Source: Comamonas sp. BIGb0152 (lineage in GTDB: Bacteria > Pseudomonadota > Gammaproteobacteria > Burkholderiales > Burkholderiaceae_C). Taken from it: 64,000 bases of DNA. Numbering within the stretch: position 1 is the first letter of the stretch; each line of letters starts with the position of its first letter. A program made the translations under genes and the position numbers. The DNA is taken from the NCBI RefSeq assembly GCF_024809975.1, contig NZ_JANUDY010000001.1, positions 124,001 to 188,000 on the forward strand. The letters run 5' to 3'. Below are positions 24,837 to 34,500 of this stretch, piece after piece. The notes below the pieces were generated by a model. The model made no database searches, was not told where the DNA came from, and worked only from the letters and a program-made list of their open reading frames with translations.

Positions 24837-27462
24837 GCTCGACAACCCCATGGCCCCCAGCGACCGCGCGATGCAGCGTGCCGGCAAGCGCTGGCGCGAC
24901 TGGTTGAAGGAGCAGGAAATAGGCGCGGCGGTCTTCCAGCAGCAGGCTTGGCGCGCCTATGCCGATGGGCACAGTGGTTTGATATCAGCCCCCACCGGCC
25001 GGGGCAAAACCTTGGCAGCGCTGGGCGGGCCTTTGATGCAGGCGATGGCCGAGGCCGAGACTCCTGAGGGCCGCGCCAGCCATGGGCCACGCATGCTGTG
25101 GGTAACGCCATTGCGCGCGCTGGCCAGCGATACCCGCGAGCGCATTACCGGCCCGGTCGCGGCCGTACTGCCCCATTGGCAAGTGGCGATGCGAACCGGC
25201 GACGCCACAGCACGTGACAAACGCCTGACCGATACCGGCAAAGCACAACTGGTGGTGATAACGCCAGAATCCCTGGCGCTGCTGCTGAGCCATGAGCGCA
25301 GCCGCGAGCAGTTCAGCCAGCTGCGCTGCATCGTGGTGGATGAGTGGCATGAGCTCTTGCCCAGCAAACGCGGGGTATTGCTGCAGCTGAACCTGGCGCG
25401 CATCCAGGCGCTCGCACCGGGCGCGCAGGTCTGGGGCCTATCGGCGACGATTGGCAACCTGGCAGAGGCCAGCGATGTGCTGCTGAGCGCCTGGCAGGTG
25501 CAAGCGCCAGCGCTGATCCAGGACATGCGGCCCAAGCCTTTTCATCTGCACAGCATTACGCCGCCGCTGGGCACACGCATGCCCTGGGCGGGGCATTTGG
25601 GCCTGGCCAATTTGGGCGAGGTGGCCAAGCTGGTCTTCAGCGCGCCCAGCACGATTGTGTTTACCAACACCCGTGCGCAGGCCGAGCTGTGGCACACGGC
25701 GCTGGCCAGCATTTGGTCCGAGGATGCGGACACCTTGGCCATCCACCATGGCTCGCTGGACCAGGGGGTGCGGCAGTCGGTGGAGCAGCGCTTGCGCGCA
25801 GGCACCCTGCGCTGCGTGGTGGCGACCAGCAGCCTGGATTTGGGCGTGGACTTCCCCGCCGTCGAGCGCGTGATTCAGATTGGCGGTGCACGCTCTGTGG
25901 CCCGCATGGTGCAGCGCGCTGGCCGCGCCAAGCACCGGCCCGGCGCTGCCGTGCATGTGGAGGCCGTTGCCACCCAGGCGATGGACCTGGCCGAGTTTGC
26001 CGCTGTGCGCGAGCTGGCCGAGGCGCAGGTGTATGAGCGGCGCGAGCCCCTGCGCCTGTGCTTTGATGTGCTGAGCCAGCATGCGATGAGCGCGGCGCTG
26101 GCGGGGGGCTTTAGGCCGCCGGAGCTGTTGGCGGAGGTAAGGCGCACAGCAGCCTTTCGTGATTTGAGCGATGCGCAGTGGCAGGCGGTGCTGGCGTTTT
26201 TGCAGCATGGCAGCGATTCGCTCGTGCAATACCCGCAGTACGAGCGCCTGCACTGCGAAGATGGCCTGTGCCAGCCGGCCAACACCGGCGTGGTGCGCAT
26301 GCACCGCATGTCGATTGGCACGATCACCGCGCATGGGGCCGTGAACGTGCAGTACCTGCGCGGCGCGCGGCTGGGTTCGGTAGAAGAGGCGTTTATTGCG
26401 CGGCTGAGCGCTGGCGATGTGTTTAACTTTGCCGGCCGCAGCCTGGTGCTGGTGCGGCTGGAGAACAATACCGCCTGGGTGCGCCGCAGTGCCGAAGTGG
26501 GCCTGCTGACCCCTGCCTGGGCCGGATCGTTGATGCCGATGTCCTCATCCCTGGGTGAGCGCATGCAGCAGTTGCTAAGCCGGGCCGCCACCAGCCCTGC
26601 TGCCGATGACGCACCGCATGCCCGCGAGCTGCAATGGCTGCAGCCGCTGCTGCAGCTGCAAAGCCAGCGATCGCTGGTGCCGGGGGCCGACCAGCTGCTG
26701 ATTGAGCAGGTCGGCAACACCCAAGCCACCCAAACGGCCAAGGCCGCGCCGCTGTTTGTCTACCCCTTTGCCAGCAGGGTGGCGCATGAGGGGCTGGCGG
26801 TGCTGATTGCCACGCGCCTGGCGCATCTGCAGGCCAATACCTTTGCCTGGGCTTGCAATGAGATCGGACTGATGATCCAGCCCACCTTGCCGGTGGATGC
26901 CAGCGCCGTGGACTGGGCGGAGATTTTTAAGCTCGATGGTTTGGATACCGATCTGCGCTCAGCCGTCAACTTTGGCGAGCTGGCGCGCAAGCGCTTTAAA
27001 GAGATTGCGCAGATTGCAGGCCTGGTGCAATCCAAGGTGCCGGGCAAAAAAAGCCGCGCCAGTGACCGGCAATTGCAGGTGTCTGCCAGCCTGCTGTTTG
27101 ATGTGCTGAGCAAGTACGACCCCGAGCACCTGCTGCTGCGCCAGGCCCGCCAGGAGGCGCTGGACCAGGAGCTGCACCTGCCGACCATGCAAAGGCTGCT
27201 GGCCAGCATTGCGGGTCGTCAGATCGCATTGCGCTTTCCGCCCAAACACACGCCGTTTTCGTTCGGGCTGTGGGCAGAGAGCTTTCGTGGCCAGCTCAGC
27301 AATGAGACCTGGCAAGACAAGGTGCGCCGCATGGCCACCCAACAGGAGCGCCAGAGCCCTGGCGAAACCACCCACCCAAAGGCGGCGCCACACCCGGACG
27401 CACGCAAACAGGGAGCGGCCAGCCGCGTGCGCCGCCCCCGACAACCAGAGGATTCTTCTTGA
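24829..27462 (+). CDS. Ligase-associated DEXH-box DNA helicase (Lhr-core-like)
   Basis: 877 residues. Superfamily-2 motifs in order: Walker A SAPTGRGKT (53-61), motif Ia TPLRALASDTRERI, motif II DEWH (171-174), motif III GLSATIG, motif V TSSLDLGVDFPAVERVIQIG and motif VI QRAGRAKHRPG. The C-terminal half is the winged-helix/Lhr-like core region. The product unwinds DNA with the exonuclease and ligase encoded upstream. The reading frame overlaps the ligase by 8 bases and the phosphoesterase by one base (TGATG), so all four genes form one translationally coupled operon. Confidence 0.93.
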   Translation: MAELDNPMAPSDRAMQRAGKRWRDWLKEQEIGAAVFQQQAWRAYADGHSGLISAPTGRGKTLAALGGPLMQAMAEAETPEGRASHGPRMLWVTPLRALASDTRERITGPVAAVLPHWQVAMRTGDATARDKRLTDTGKAQLVVITPESLALLLSHERSREQFSQLRCIVVDEWHELLPSKRGVLLQLNLARIQALAPGAQVWGLSATIGNLAEASDVLLSAWQVQAPALIQDMRPKPFHLHSITPPLGTRMPWAGHLGLANLGEVAKLVFSAPSTIVFTNTRAQAELWHTALASIWSEDADTLAIHHGSLDQGVRQSVEQRLRAGTLRCVVATSSLDLGVDFPAVERVIQIGGARSVARMVQRAGRAKHRPGAAVHVEAVATQAMDLAEFAAVRELAEAQVYERREPLRLCFDVLSQHAMSAALAGGFRPPELLAEVRRTAAFRDLSDAQWQAVLAFLQHGSDSLVQYPQYERLHCEDGLCQPANTGVVRMHRMSIGTITAHGAVNVQYLRGARLGSVEEAFIARLSAGDVFNFAGRSLVLVRLENNTAWVRRSAEVGLLTPAWAGSLMPMSSSLGERMQQLLSRAATSPAADDAPHARELQWLQPLLQLQSQRSLVPGADQLLIEQVGNTQATQTAKAAPLFVYPFASRVAHEGLAVLIATRLAHLQANTFAWACNEIGLMIQPTLPVDASAVDWAEIFKLDGLDTDLRSAVNFGELARKRFKEIAQIAGLVQSKVPGKKSRASDRQLQVSASLLFDVLSKYDPEHLLLRQARQEALDQELHLPTMQRLLASIAGRQIALRFPPKHTPFSFGLWAESFRGQLSNETWQDKVRRMATQQERQSPGETTHPKAAPHPDARKQGAASRVRRPRQPEDSS

Positions 27463-28166
27463 TGGCAGGTACGCATTCCGCCCAGCTCTTCTCTCCGATT
27501 CAACTGTCACCATCACCGCAAGACCATGTCGCCGCCAGCATTGCCGGCATGGAGTTTTTGGTACTGGCCGAGCGGGGGCTGTTCTGGCCCCAGGAGAGCA
27601 TGCTGATCATTGCGGATTTGCACCTGGGCAAGAGCGATATCTTTAGGCGCCGGGGCGTGGCCGTGCCGCTGGAGGTGCAACGCCAAGACCTGCTGCGCCT
27701 GCACCAGATTTTGCAAAAGTGGCAGCCGCAGGAGCTGGTGATTTTGGGCGATTTTGTGCATGGCCGCTTTATTGGCGAAGACACCTTCCAGCTCTGGCAG
27801 AACCTGCGCTGCGCCAACCTCAAGACCCGCTTTCTATTGACCCGTGGCAACCATGACCGCTACCTGCAGACGGAGGACTTGCTGCTCGATGATGTGCAGA
27901 CCCATTTGCCCCGCCACCAGGTGCTGCTCAGCCACGAACCGCTGGGTGCCGGTGTGCGGCATTTCTCGCTCAATATCCATGGCCACGTCCACCCTGCCAT
28001 GCGCGTACCGCAGATGCGCAAACGCCTGCCTTGCTTGGCCTACTCTGCGCCTTACCTGAATCTGCCGGCTTTCTCAGAGTTCACCGGCTCGGGGCCCATG
28101 GCTGTGCAGCCGCTGCATGCCTGGGTGTTTGCCGATGACGGCGAGGCGCCGGTGGCGGTGTATTGA
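27462..28166 (+). CDS. pdeM: Ligase-associated DNA damage response endonuclease PdeM (metallophosphoesterase)
   Basis: 234 residues; the ATG overlaps the helicase stop. All calcineurin-type metal-binding blocks are present: DLH (52-54), GDFVHGR (96-102), GNHD (129-132), SHE (157-159) and GHVH (174-177), predicting a two-metal phosphoesterase. In this conserved cluster it is thought to act as a nuclease in DNA-damage repair. It is the last gene of the operon. A short upstream segment of low complexity suggests an N-terminal extension rather than a signal peptide. Confidence 0.9.
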   Translation: MAGTHSAQLFSPIQLSPSPQDHVAASIAGMEFLVLAERGLFWPQESMLIIADLHLGKSDIFRRRGVAVPLEVQRQDLLRLHQILQKWQPQELVILGDFVHGRFIGEDTFQLWQNLRCANLKTRFLLTRGNHDRYLQTEDLLLDDVQTHLPRHQVLLSHEPLGAGVRHFSLNIHGHVHPAMRVPQMRKRLPCLAYSAPYLNLPAFSEFTGSGPMAVQPLHAWVFADDGEAPVAVY

Positions 28167-28355
28167 CGGCTATGTTCTTGGCATCCGGTTGTACACGTCT
28201 GCTCCTCCGACGCCCAAAAACCAAGCTAGGCGCACCTCTGCGCAGATCGGCTGATGCAGTAAACCGCCAACTTCGCACGGTCAGCACGGCATTTCGCCTA
28301 CAAGAATTTCAAGGCCAAAAAGCAGAATGAAAGCCTTATCTAACAAGGAATAGCA

Positions 28356-29396
28356 ATGGTTACCACCACATACGTAGAGGACGACAGAATCGTCGCTGGC
28401 GCCGTACCACGCGCTATCGCGGGGCACAGTGAAAGCGCGGTATCTTGGGCCGCCATTTTTGCGGGGGCGCTGGCAGCAGCGGTGCTGTCGCTGCTGCTGT
28501 TCATGCTCGGCATCGGGCTGGGCCTGTCATCGGTGTCGGTCTGGTCCGGCCGGGGGGCCGATGGCGACACCATTGGCTGGGGGGCAGTCGCTTGGCTGGT
28601 GTTCACGCAGCTGGCCTCGGCTGGCGTGGGTGGCTATATTGCGGGCCGCCTGCGCACCAAGTGGCAAGGCGTGCACACCGATGAGGTGTACTTCCGCGAT
28701 ACGGCGCATGGCTTTTTGGCCTGGGCATTGGCCACCATGCTGATGGTGGCGGTGGCCGGTTCGCTGGCGGGTGCTGCGATCACCGGCACGGCCAAGGCGG
28801 CAGGTGCCGTGGTCAGCGGTGCTGCGCAAGTCGTGGGCGGTGCGGCCAGTGGTGCCACCGGTGTCATCGGTGGTGCGGCCTCTGCCGCGCTGAGCGGCGC
28901 CGCCGGCGTGACCGCGGGCAAGGCCAATGAATCGGGCTCGGACCTGAACTACTGGATCAACAGCCTGCTGCGCCAAGGTGGCCCCACCGAGCAGCAAAAG
29001 CAGGACATCAAGGACAGCGCGCAAAACGTCGCCCAAAAGGCCCGCTCCGCCGCCGATGATGCCAGCGAGATGAGCACCGTGTTTGTGCACTCGCTGCAAG
29101 CCGGTTCGCTGTCGGACGATGACCGCCAGTACCTGGGCCGCTTGGTGGCACAGCGCAGCGATATGAGCCAGGAAGAGTCCGAGAAGAAGGTGCAAGCCAC
29201 CTACGACCAGGTCAAGCAACAGATCGATAAAGCCAAGCAAGCCGCCCAGGATGCCGAAGTGAAGGCCAAGCAAGCGGCAGAGCAGGCCCGCAAGGCCACC
29301 GCTTACTCGCTGCTGTGGATGTTTGTGGTCCTGCTGATTGGTGCCTTTGTGGGCAGCCTGTCTGCCACCTTCGGCGGCCGCCAGCGCGACGCTTAA
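28356..29396 (+). CDS. Hypothetical multi-spanning membrane protein with glycine/alanine-rich and coiled segments
   Basis: 346 residues, function unknown. Hydrophobic helices lie at about 28-57 (SWAAIFAGALAAAVLSLLLF), 68-95 and 120-145, and a final one at about 312-335 (YSLLWMFVVLLIGAFVGSL). Between them is a long Gly/Ala-rich segment (145-190, repeated GGAAS/SGAA motifs). A charged helical region (215-308, KQAAQDAEVKAKQAAEQARK) follows, which resembles LEA-like or coiled-coil stress proteins. An AAGGAA ribosome site precedes the ATG. It lies just before a 24-codon membrane peptide and a catalase gene, which suggests an envelope-stress or stationary-phase role. Similar proteins are common in proteobacteria as uncharacterised membrane proteins. 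Confidence 0.75.
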   Translation: MVTTTYVEDDRIVAGAVPRAIAGHSESAVSWAAIFAGALAAAVLSLLLFMLGIGLGLSSVSVWSGRGADGDTIGWGAVAWLVFTQLASAGVGGYIAGRLRTKWQGVHTDEVYFRDTAHGFLAWALATMLMVAVAGSLAGAAITGTAKAAGAVVSGAAQVVGGAASGATGVIGGAASAALSGAAGVTAGKANESGSDLNYWINSLLRQGGPTEQQKQDIKDSAQNVAQKARSAADDASEMSTVFVHSLQAGSLSDDDRQYLGRLVAQRSDMSQEESEKKVQATYDQVKQQIDKAKQAAQDAEVKAKQAAEQARKATAYSLLWMFVVLLIGAFVGSLSATFGGRQRDA

Positions 29397-29459
29397 ACCA
29401 CCCTACGCCTGACCTGATTTAACCCTTTTGCCTGCGGGCAAGCCTAGAAAGGAAACACC

Positions 29460-29534
29460 ATGCGATCCATCCTGCTTTGGCTGATTGGCGTGCCGATCCC
29501 GATCATTATTTTGATTGCGCTGTTCTTCCATTAA
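29460..29534 (+). CDS. Conserved-type small membrane peptide (24 aa)
   Basis: A 24-codon frame beginning MRSILLWLIG and ending ILIALFFH, preceded by an excellent AAGGAA ribosome site 6 bases before the ATG. It is followed by a strong terminator. The peptide is a single hydrophobic helix with a PIP kink and a basic N-terminus. Tiny hydrophobic peptides of this pattern recur in proteobacterial genomes without known function. It lies 63 bp after the large membrane protein and is probably in its transcript. Confidence 0.7.
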   Translation: MRSILLWLIGVPIPIIILIALFFH

Positions 29535-29556
29535 GCGCAGCACCACCACAGCACCC

Positions 29557-29581
29557 AGGCCGCCCACCAGCGGCCTTTTTT
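29557..29581 (+). terminator. Rho-independent terminator after the small membrane peptide
   Basis: 7-bp perfect stem AGGCCGC/GCGGCCT, a 6-base loop and six T, ending the 28356-29534 unit before the catalase gene. Confidence 0.88.
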
Positions 29582-29736
29582 GCGCCTTGCTGGCACGGGA
29601 AGCAGGCGCGCACCTCAGCGTCCGCATACAGCCAAGCCCTCCAAATGCCTACAAGCCTTTTGCCGCACAGCGGTCATCCTTGAAGGCTTGAGCCCACCGG
29701 CAGAAACGCACTGCCAACATAACCTGGAGATCCACG

Positions 29737-31815
29737 ATGACCACCCGCAAAACGACCTCGTCCACCGCACCCACCCAAGGCGCTGGGGGCGAGCTGCATG
29801 AGCAGGCCGGTGACGGCCACCCCGTAATGACCACGCAGCAAGGCATTCCGGTATCCGACAACCAGAACTCGCTGCGTGCCTTCAACCGGGGCCCCACCCT
29901 GCTCGAAGACTTTGTGCTGCGCGAGAAGATCACCCACTTTGACCACGAGCGCATTCCAGAGCGCATCGTGCATGCACGCGGCACGGCAGCACATGGCTAC
30001 TTTGAGCTGAGCCAGTCGCTGAAGAAATACACGACGGCCAAGGTGCTGACTGAAGTCGGCAAGAAGGTGCCGATCTTTGCGCGCATCTCCACCGTGGCGG
30101 GCGGCGCCGGCTCGGTCGATACGCCCCGCGATGTGCGCGGTTTTGCGATCAAGCTCTACACCGACGAAGGCAACTGGGACCTGGTGGGCAACAACATTCC
30201 GGTGTTCTTTATCCAGGATGCGATGAAGTTCCCCGACTTGGTGCATGCCGTGAAGATGGAGCCCGACCGGGGCTTTCCGCAAGCGGCTACCGCGCATGAC
30301 ACGTTCTGGGATTTCATCTCGCTGATGCCCGAATCGATGCACATGATCATGTGGGCGATGAGTGACCGCACGATCCCGCGCAGCCTGCGCACCATCGAAG
30401 GCTTTGGCGTACACAGTTTTCGCCTGGTCAACGACAAGGGTGAAAGCACCTTTGTGAAGTTCCACTGGCGGCCCCAGCTGGGCATCCAGTCAACGGTATG
30501 GGACGAAGCGGCCAAGCTGCAAGCGGCCGACAACGACTTCCACCGCCGTGACCTGTTTGAGGCGATTGATGCCGGCCATGCCCCCGCCTGGGATTTGTTT
30601 GTGCAGCTGTTCACGCAGGAAGAAGCCGATGCCCTGCCCTATGACCACCTGGACCCGACCAAGATCATTCCCGAAGAAGTCATTCCGCTGACCAAGATTG
30701 GCAGCTTTACCCTGGACCGCTGGCCAGACAATTTTTTTGCCGAAACCGAGCAGGTGGCTTTTTGCCCCGCCAATGTGCCGCCCGGCATTGATTTCTCCAA
30801 CGACCCTTTGCTGCAAGGCCGCTTGTTCTCCTACCTGGACACACAGCTGTCGCGCCTGGGCGGCCCCAACTTTACGCAGATCCCCGTGAATGCGCCCAAG
30901 TGCCCGTTTGCGCACACCCAGCGCGATGGCCATATGCAGACCGAGGTGCCCAAGGGCCGGGTCGCCTATGAGCCTTCGAGCCTGGACCCGAACTCGCCGC
31001 GCGAGTCACGTGCCCAGGGCTTCCGCTCGTTTGCGCAGCCTTCGGAGGCCGATGCCAAGAGCCGCATCCGCCCGGAAAGCTTTGCCGACCACTACAGCCA
31101 GGCGCGCATGTTCTACACCAGCCAGAGCGAGATAGAGCAGGCCCATATGGCCACAGCCCTGGTGTTTGAGCTGTCCAAGGTGCAAACGCCCCATGTGCGC
31201 GAAGCCATGGTGGCCCATCTGCTGGTGATTGACAGCGACCTGGGCAAGCGCGTGGCCAAGGGCCTGGGCCTGGCTGCGCTGCCCAAACCAGCCAAGCCGG
31301 CGGTGCCCGTGCAAGACCTGCCACCCAGCCCCGCGCTGCGCATCATCGACCGCATGAAGCCGACCCTGGAAGGCCGCTGCGTAGCGATCCTGGTGGACGA
31401 TGGCTCGAACGCCGAGAATGTGGCCGCGCTGCAAAAGGCCATCCTGGCGGAGAAGGCCATGGTCAAGATCATCGCACCCAAGATTGGTGGCGCGACCTTG
31501 AGCAACGGCAAGCACATCGCCGCCGATGCGCAGCTGGCCGGCGCGCCATCGGCGCAGTTTGATGCTGTGGCTTCCGTCATCCCGATGGCATCGGGCGAGA
31601 TGCTGAGCAAGGACAGCGCGGCGCAAGACTGGTTCCGCGATGCCTTTGGCCACCTGAAGGCGATTGCCGCTTGCAAGGCCACGCATCTGATCCTGGATGC
31701 CGCCGGTGTGAAGCCCGATGAAGGCGTGTTTGACCCCAAGGATGTGGCCGGGTTTATCAAGGGCGCGAAGAGCCGCTTCTGGGAACGCGAACCTAAGTTG
31801 CGTACCTTGGCTTGA
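29737..31815 (+). CDS. katE: Large-subunit catalase, HPII/KatE type
   Basis: 692 residues, the long clade-2 form. It decomposes hydrogen peroxide with a heme (probably heme d). Catalytic His79 ([11 protein letters not shown]), Asn152 ([14 protein letters not shown]) and the heme-ligand Tyr366 (RLFSYLDTQ) have the same spacing as the His128/Asn201/Tyr415 set of E. coli HPII. From about residue 545 a flavodoxin/DJ-1-like C-terminal domain follows ([20 protein letters not shown]), as in HPII. A GGAG ribosome site precedes the ATG. A strong terminator follows. In related bacteria it is a stationary-phase/oxidative-stress enzyme. Confidence 0.96.
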   Translation: MTTRKTTSSTAPTQGAGGELHEQAGDGHPVMTTQQGIPVSDNQNSLRAFNRGPTLLEDFVLREKITHFDHERIPERIVHARGTAAHGYFELSQSLKKYTTAKVLTEVGKKVPIFARISTVAGGAGSVDTPRDVRGFAIKLYTDEGNWDLVGNNIPVFFIQDAMKFPDLVHAVKMEPDRGFPQAATAHDTFWDFISLMPESMHMIMWAMSDRTIPRSLRTIEGFGVHSFRLVNDKGESTFVKFHWRPQLGIQSTVWDEAAKLQAADNDFHRRDLFEAIDAGHAPAWDLFVQLFTQEEADALPYDHLDPTKIIPEEVIPLTKIGSFTLDRWPDNFFAETEQVAFCPANVPPGIDFSNDPLLQGRLFSYLDTQLSRLGGPNFTQIPVNAPKCPFAHTQRDGHMQTEVPKGRVAYEPSSLDPNSPRESRAQGFRSFAQPSEADAKSRIRPESFADHYSQARMFYTSQSEIEQAHMATALVFELSKVQTPHVREAMVAHLLVIDSDLGKRVAKGLGLAALPKPAKPAVPVQDLPPSPALRIIDRMKPTLEGRCVAILVDDGSNAENVAALQKAILAEKAMVKIIAPKIGGATLSNGKHIAADAQLAGAPSAQFDAVASVIPMASGEMLSKDSAAQDWFRDAFGHLKAIAACKATHLILDAAGVKPDEGVFDPKDVAGFIKGAKSRFWEREPKLRTLA

Positions 31816-31873
31816 TGGCTCGGTAGATCGCCAAGGCTAGGGCTTTGGCTCCGCCGGGATAGACGTCCCTCAC

Positions 31874-31906
31874 AAGGCGCTGCAGTGCAAACTGCGGCGC
31901 CTTTTT
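31874..31906 (+). terminator. Rho-independent terminator of katE
   Basis: 13-bp stem with one U-G pair (AAGGCGCTGCAGT / ACTGCGGCGCCTT), a GCAA loop and five T. Confidence 0.92.
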
Positions 31907-32020
31907 ATGCATATAGCCGACGCGCATCCGCTTGGCAATCGCTCGCAAAAAACCCTGCGCCATCGCGGGAAAGTACGGTGCAAACCCGGTTCTGCCCAAT
32001 GCTATGATCCGGCAAAATTT

Positions 32021-32035
32021 GTATGATAACCATAC
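32021..32035. promoter_or_regulatory. Candidate operator ahead of the gntP-like gene
   Basis: GTATG-ATAAC-CATAC is an inverted repeat with 5-bp arms and a 5-base spacer, 65 bases before the transporter start and 12 bases after a TATGAT (-10-like, 32003-32008). It suits a FadR-type repressor site; the regulator is not identified. Confidence 0.4.
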
Positions 32036-32099
32036 CAGTCCTTCGAGGTGCAATGCCTGGAAGGTCCTTCTAATAAGTCAACGAGACAAGTCCTGACAC

Positions 32100-33464
32100 A
32101 TGACGACCATTGCCCTTTTGAGCATTGCAGGCGCCAGCATTGCTGCGCTGTTGCTGCTGATCATCCGATTCGAAATCCATGCCTTTGTGGCGCTGATGCT
32201 GGTGAGCCTGTTGGTGGCACTGGCAACCGGCATACCGCTCGCTGAGATCATTCCCACCTTGATAGCCGGCATGGGCGGTACCTTGGGATCGGTGGCGATC
32301 CTGGTGGCGCTGGGGGCGATGCTGGGCCGGATGATCGAGGTGTCGGGCGGCGCCAATACCCTGGCGCAGCGCTTTAGCCAGCTGCTGGGCCCCAAGCGGG
32401 TGCCGGCAGCGTTGACGGCGGCGGCATTGGTGCTGTCGATCCCCGTGTTCTTTGATGTGGGCTTCATCATCCTGATCCCCATCATCTATGGCTTTTGCAA
32501 GGCCGCTGGCGTCAGCCCCATCAAGTACGGGCTGCCGGTGGCCGGCATCATGCTGGCCACCCATGTGGTGGTGCCACCGCACCCGGGCATTGTGGGCGGC
32601 GCAGCGGTGCTGTCGGCCGATGTGGGCTGGATCACGCTGATTGGGCTGGGCATCTGTATTCCGCTGGCCTTTGTGGCCCAGTGGGTGGGCGGCTATTTGA
32701 ACCGCCGCCACTACGCGATGCAGCCGGAAGCCGAAGCCCAGTTCCGCAACTTTGGCAGCGGCGATGCGGCCGATGTCCCTGCCGCCAAGCTGCCCGGTGT
32801 GGGCGCCGTGCTGACCCTGATCCTGGCCCCGCTGGCGCTCATCATGCTGGGCACCACGGCGGCAACCATGCTGCCCAAGGGCGATGCGCTGCGCGATTTT
32901 CTGGCCTTTACCGGCGCACCGGTGTTTGCGCTGATGGTGGCGATTGGTCTGGCCTTTGTGCTGCTGGTGCGCCCCCTGGGCTGGACGCGCAAGCGCAGCA
33001 ACGAGGTGATGGAATCGGCCTTGCCTGCAGCAGCCACGGTGATCTTGGTAACAGGCGCGGGCGGCGTTTTTGCGAAGGTGCTGACTGTTAGCGGCATTGG
33101 CACCGCGCTGTCGCAGGCGCTGTCGGGCACGGGCCTGCCTTTGATTCTGCTGGGCTTTGTCATCTCTTTGGCCTTGCGCGCGGCGCAGGGCTCGGCCACG
33201 GTGGCCATTCTCACCACCTGCGGCCTGCTGGCTGAAAGCATCCAGAGCGGTGGCTACAGCGCTGTGCAGGTCGCTGTGCTGACAGTGGCTATCGGCTTTG
33301 GCGGCCTGGGGCTGTCGCATGTCAATGACTCGGGCTTTTGGATTGTGACCCGCTACCTGGGCCTGAGCGTGGCCGATGGCCTGCGCAGCTGGACGGTGCT
33401 GACCACCGTGCTGGGCGTAGCCGGCTTTGCGCTGACCTGCCTGGTCTGGGCGCTGGTGGCCTGA
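32100..33464 (+). CDS. GntP-family gluconate/sugar-acid:proton symporter
   Basis: 454 residues with about 12-14 membrane helices, family length. Recognisable GntP stretches include LVALGAMLGRMIEVSGGANTL, VLSIPVFFDVGFIILIPI, THVVVPPHPG and GFGGLGLSHVNDSGFW. It imports gluconate-type acids with protons. It lies 112 bp upstream of the four tetronate-catabolism genes in the same direction, so its substrate here is probably L-threonate or D-erythronate rather than gluconate. Only a weak ribosome site (GAGA) is seen. Confidence 0.92.
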   Translation: MTTIALLSIAGASIAALLLLIIRFEIHAFVALMLVSLLVALATGIPLAEIIPTLIAGMGGTLGSVAILVALGAMLGRMIEVSGGANTLAQRFSQLLGPKRVPAALTAAALVLSIPVFFDVGFIILIPIIYGFCKAAGVSPIKYGLPVAGIMLATHVVVPPHPGIVGGAAVLSADVGWITLIGLGICIPLAFVAQWVGGYLNRRHYAMQPEAEAQFRNFGSGDAADVPAAKLPGVGAVLTLILAPLALIMLGTTAATMLPKGDALRDFLAFTGAPVFALMVAIGLAFVLLVRPLGWTRKRSNEVMESALPAAATVILVTGAGGVFAKVLTVSGIGTALSQALSGTGLPLILLGFVISLALRAAQGSATVAILTTCGLLAESIQSGGYSAVQVAVLTVAIGFGGLGLSHVNDSGFWIVTRYLGLSVADGLRSWTVLTTVLGVAGFALTCLVWALVA

Positions 33465-33576
33465 TCCGCCGCCTGATTTATCGCCTGATTCATCGCTTGC
33501 CTATTTGTCACTTGCATTCTTGTGCCCCGGCGCCAGGCCGGGCATTCTCTATTTCTGATTCACGGGAGCTTCTCCA

Positions 33577-34500
33577 ATGACTACACAAGCACAGCACGCC
33601 AAGGTTGGCGTCATCGGCCTGGGCGCCATGGGCCTGGGCATTGCCCAAACCTTGCGCAACCGGGGCTACCAGGTCCATGTCTGCGATGTGCGCCCGGGGG
33701 CGGCGGCCGACTTTGCCAGCGCCGGTGGCGTGGCCTGCGCCCACCCGGCCGAGCTGGCGGCGCAAGTGGATGTGGTGGTGTCCGTCGTCGTCAACGCCGC
33801 GCAGACCGAGGCCGTGCTGTTTGGCGAGCATGGCGCCGCGGCCGCCATGCGCCCCGGCAGCACCTTTGTGATGTGCTCCACCGTGGACCCGAACTGGTCC
33901 ATCGCGCTGGAGGCGCGCCTGGCCCAAAGCGGCGTGCTGTATGTCGATGGCCCGATCTCCGGTGGCGCGGCCAAGGCAGCGGCCGGCCAGATGACGATGA
34001 TGACCTCGGCCACGCCCGCGGCGTATGCGGCCGCGGGCGATGTGCTCGATGCGATGGCCGGCAAGGTCTACCGCCTGGGCGACAAGGCGGGCGCGGGCAG
34101 CAAGGTCAAGATCATCAACCAGCTGCTGGCAGGGGTCCATATTGCCGCAGCGGCTGAGGCCATGGCCCTGGGCCTGCGCGAAGGGGTGGACGCTGCGGCG
34201 ATCTACGAGGTCATCACCCACAGCGCCGGCAACAGCTGGATGTTTGAAAACCGCATGGCCCACGTGCTGGCGGGTGATTACACGCCGCTGTCGGCCGTCG
34301 ATATTTTTGTGAAGGACCTGGGCCTGGTGCTGGATACCGCGCGCGCCAGCAAGTTTCCGCTGCCGCTGGCAGCCACTGCGCACCAGATGTTCATGCAGGC
34401 ATCGACTGCCGGCTACGCCAAGGAAGACGACAGCGCGGTGATCAAGATCTTCCCCGGCATCACCCTCCCCCAAGCCGCCAACGACGGAGGCCAGCGATGA
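33577..34500 (+). CDS. ltnD: L-threonate dehydrogenase
   Basis: 307-residue 3-hydroxyacid dehydrogenase that oxidises L-threonate at C2 to 2-oxo-tetronate with NAD. Rossmann motif GVIGLGAMGLGIA lies at about residues 11-23. The substrate loop DGPISGGAAKAAAG and the catalytic-lysine segment GSKVKIINQLL are as in LtnD. Its stop overlaps the otnK start as ATGA. It begins the ltnD-otnK-otnC-otnI order known from Cupriavidus necator and other proteobacteria. A close relative, tartronate semialdehyde reductase, is less likely because of this gene order. Confidence 0.92.
   Translation: MTTQAQHAKVGVIGLGAMGLGIAQTLRNRGYQVHVCDVRPGAAADFASAGGVACAHPAELAAQVDVVVSVVVNAAQTEAVLFGEHGAAAAMRPGSTFVMCSTVDPNWSIALEARLAQSGVLYVDGPISGGAAKAAAGQMTMMTSATPAAYAAAGDVLDAMAGKVYRLGDKAGAGSKVKIINQLLAGVHIAAAAEAMALGLREGVDAAAIYEVITHSAGNSWMFENRMAHVLAGDYTPLSAVDIFVKDLGLVLDTARASKFPLPLAATAHQMFMQASTAGYAKEDDSAVIKIFPGITLPQAANDGGQR

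Noticed and set aside
31793..32053. An 86-codon leftward frame over the end of katE and the following gap
   Set aside because: It runs through the katE terminator hairpin, has no ribosome site and resembles no known small protein.
33467..33500. Period-12 repeats (CGCCTGATT type) between gntP and ltnD
   Set aside because: Two to three degenerate copies in a 112-bp gap; probably slippage, not a CRISPR or regulatory array.
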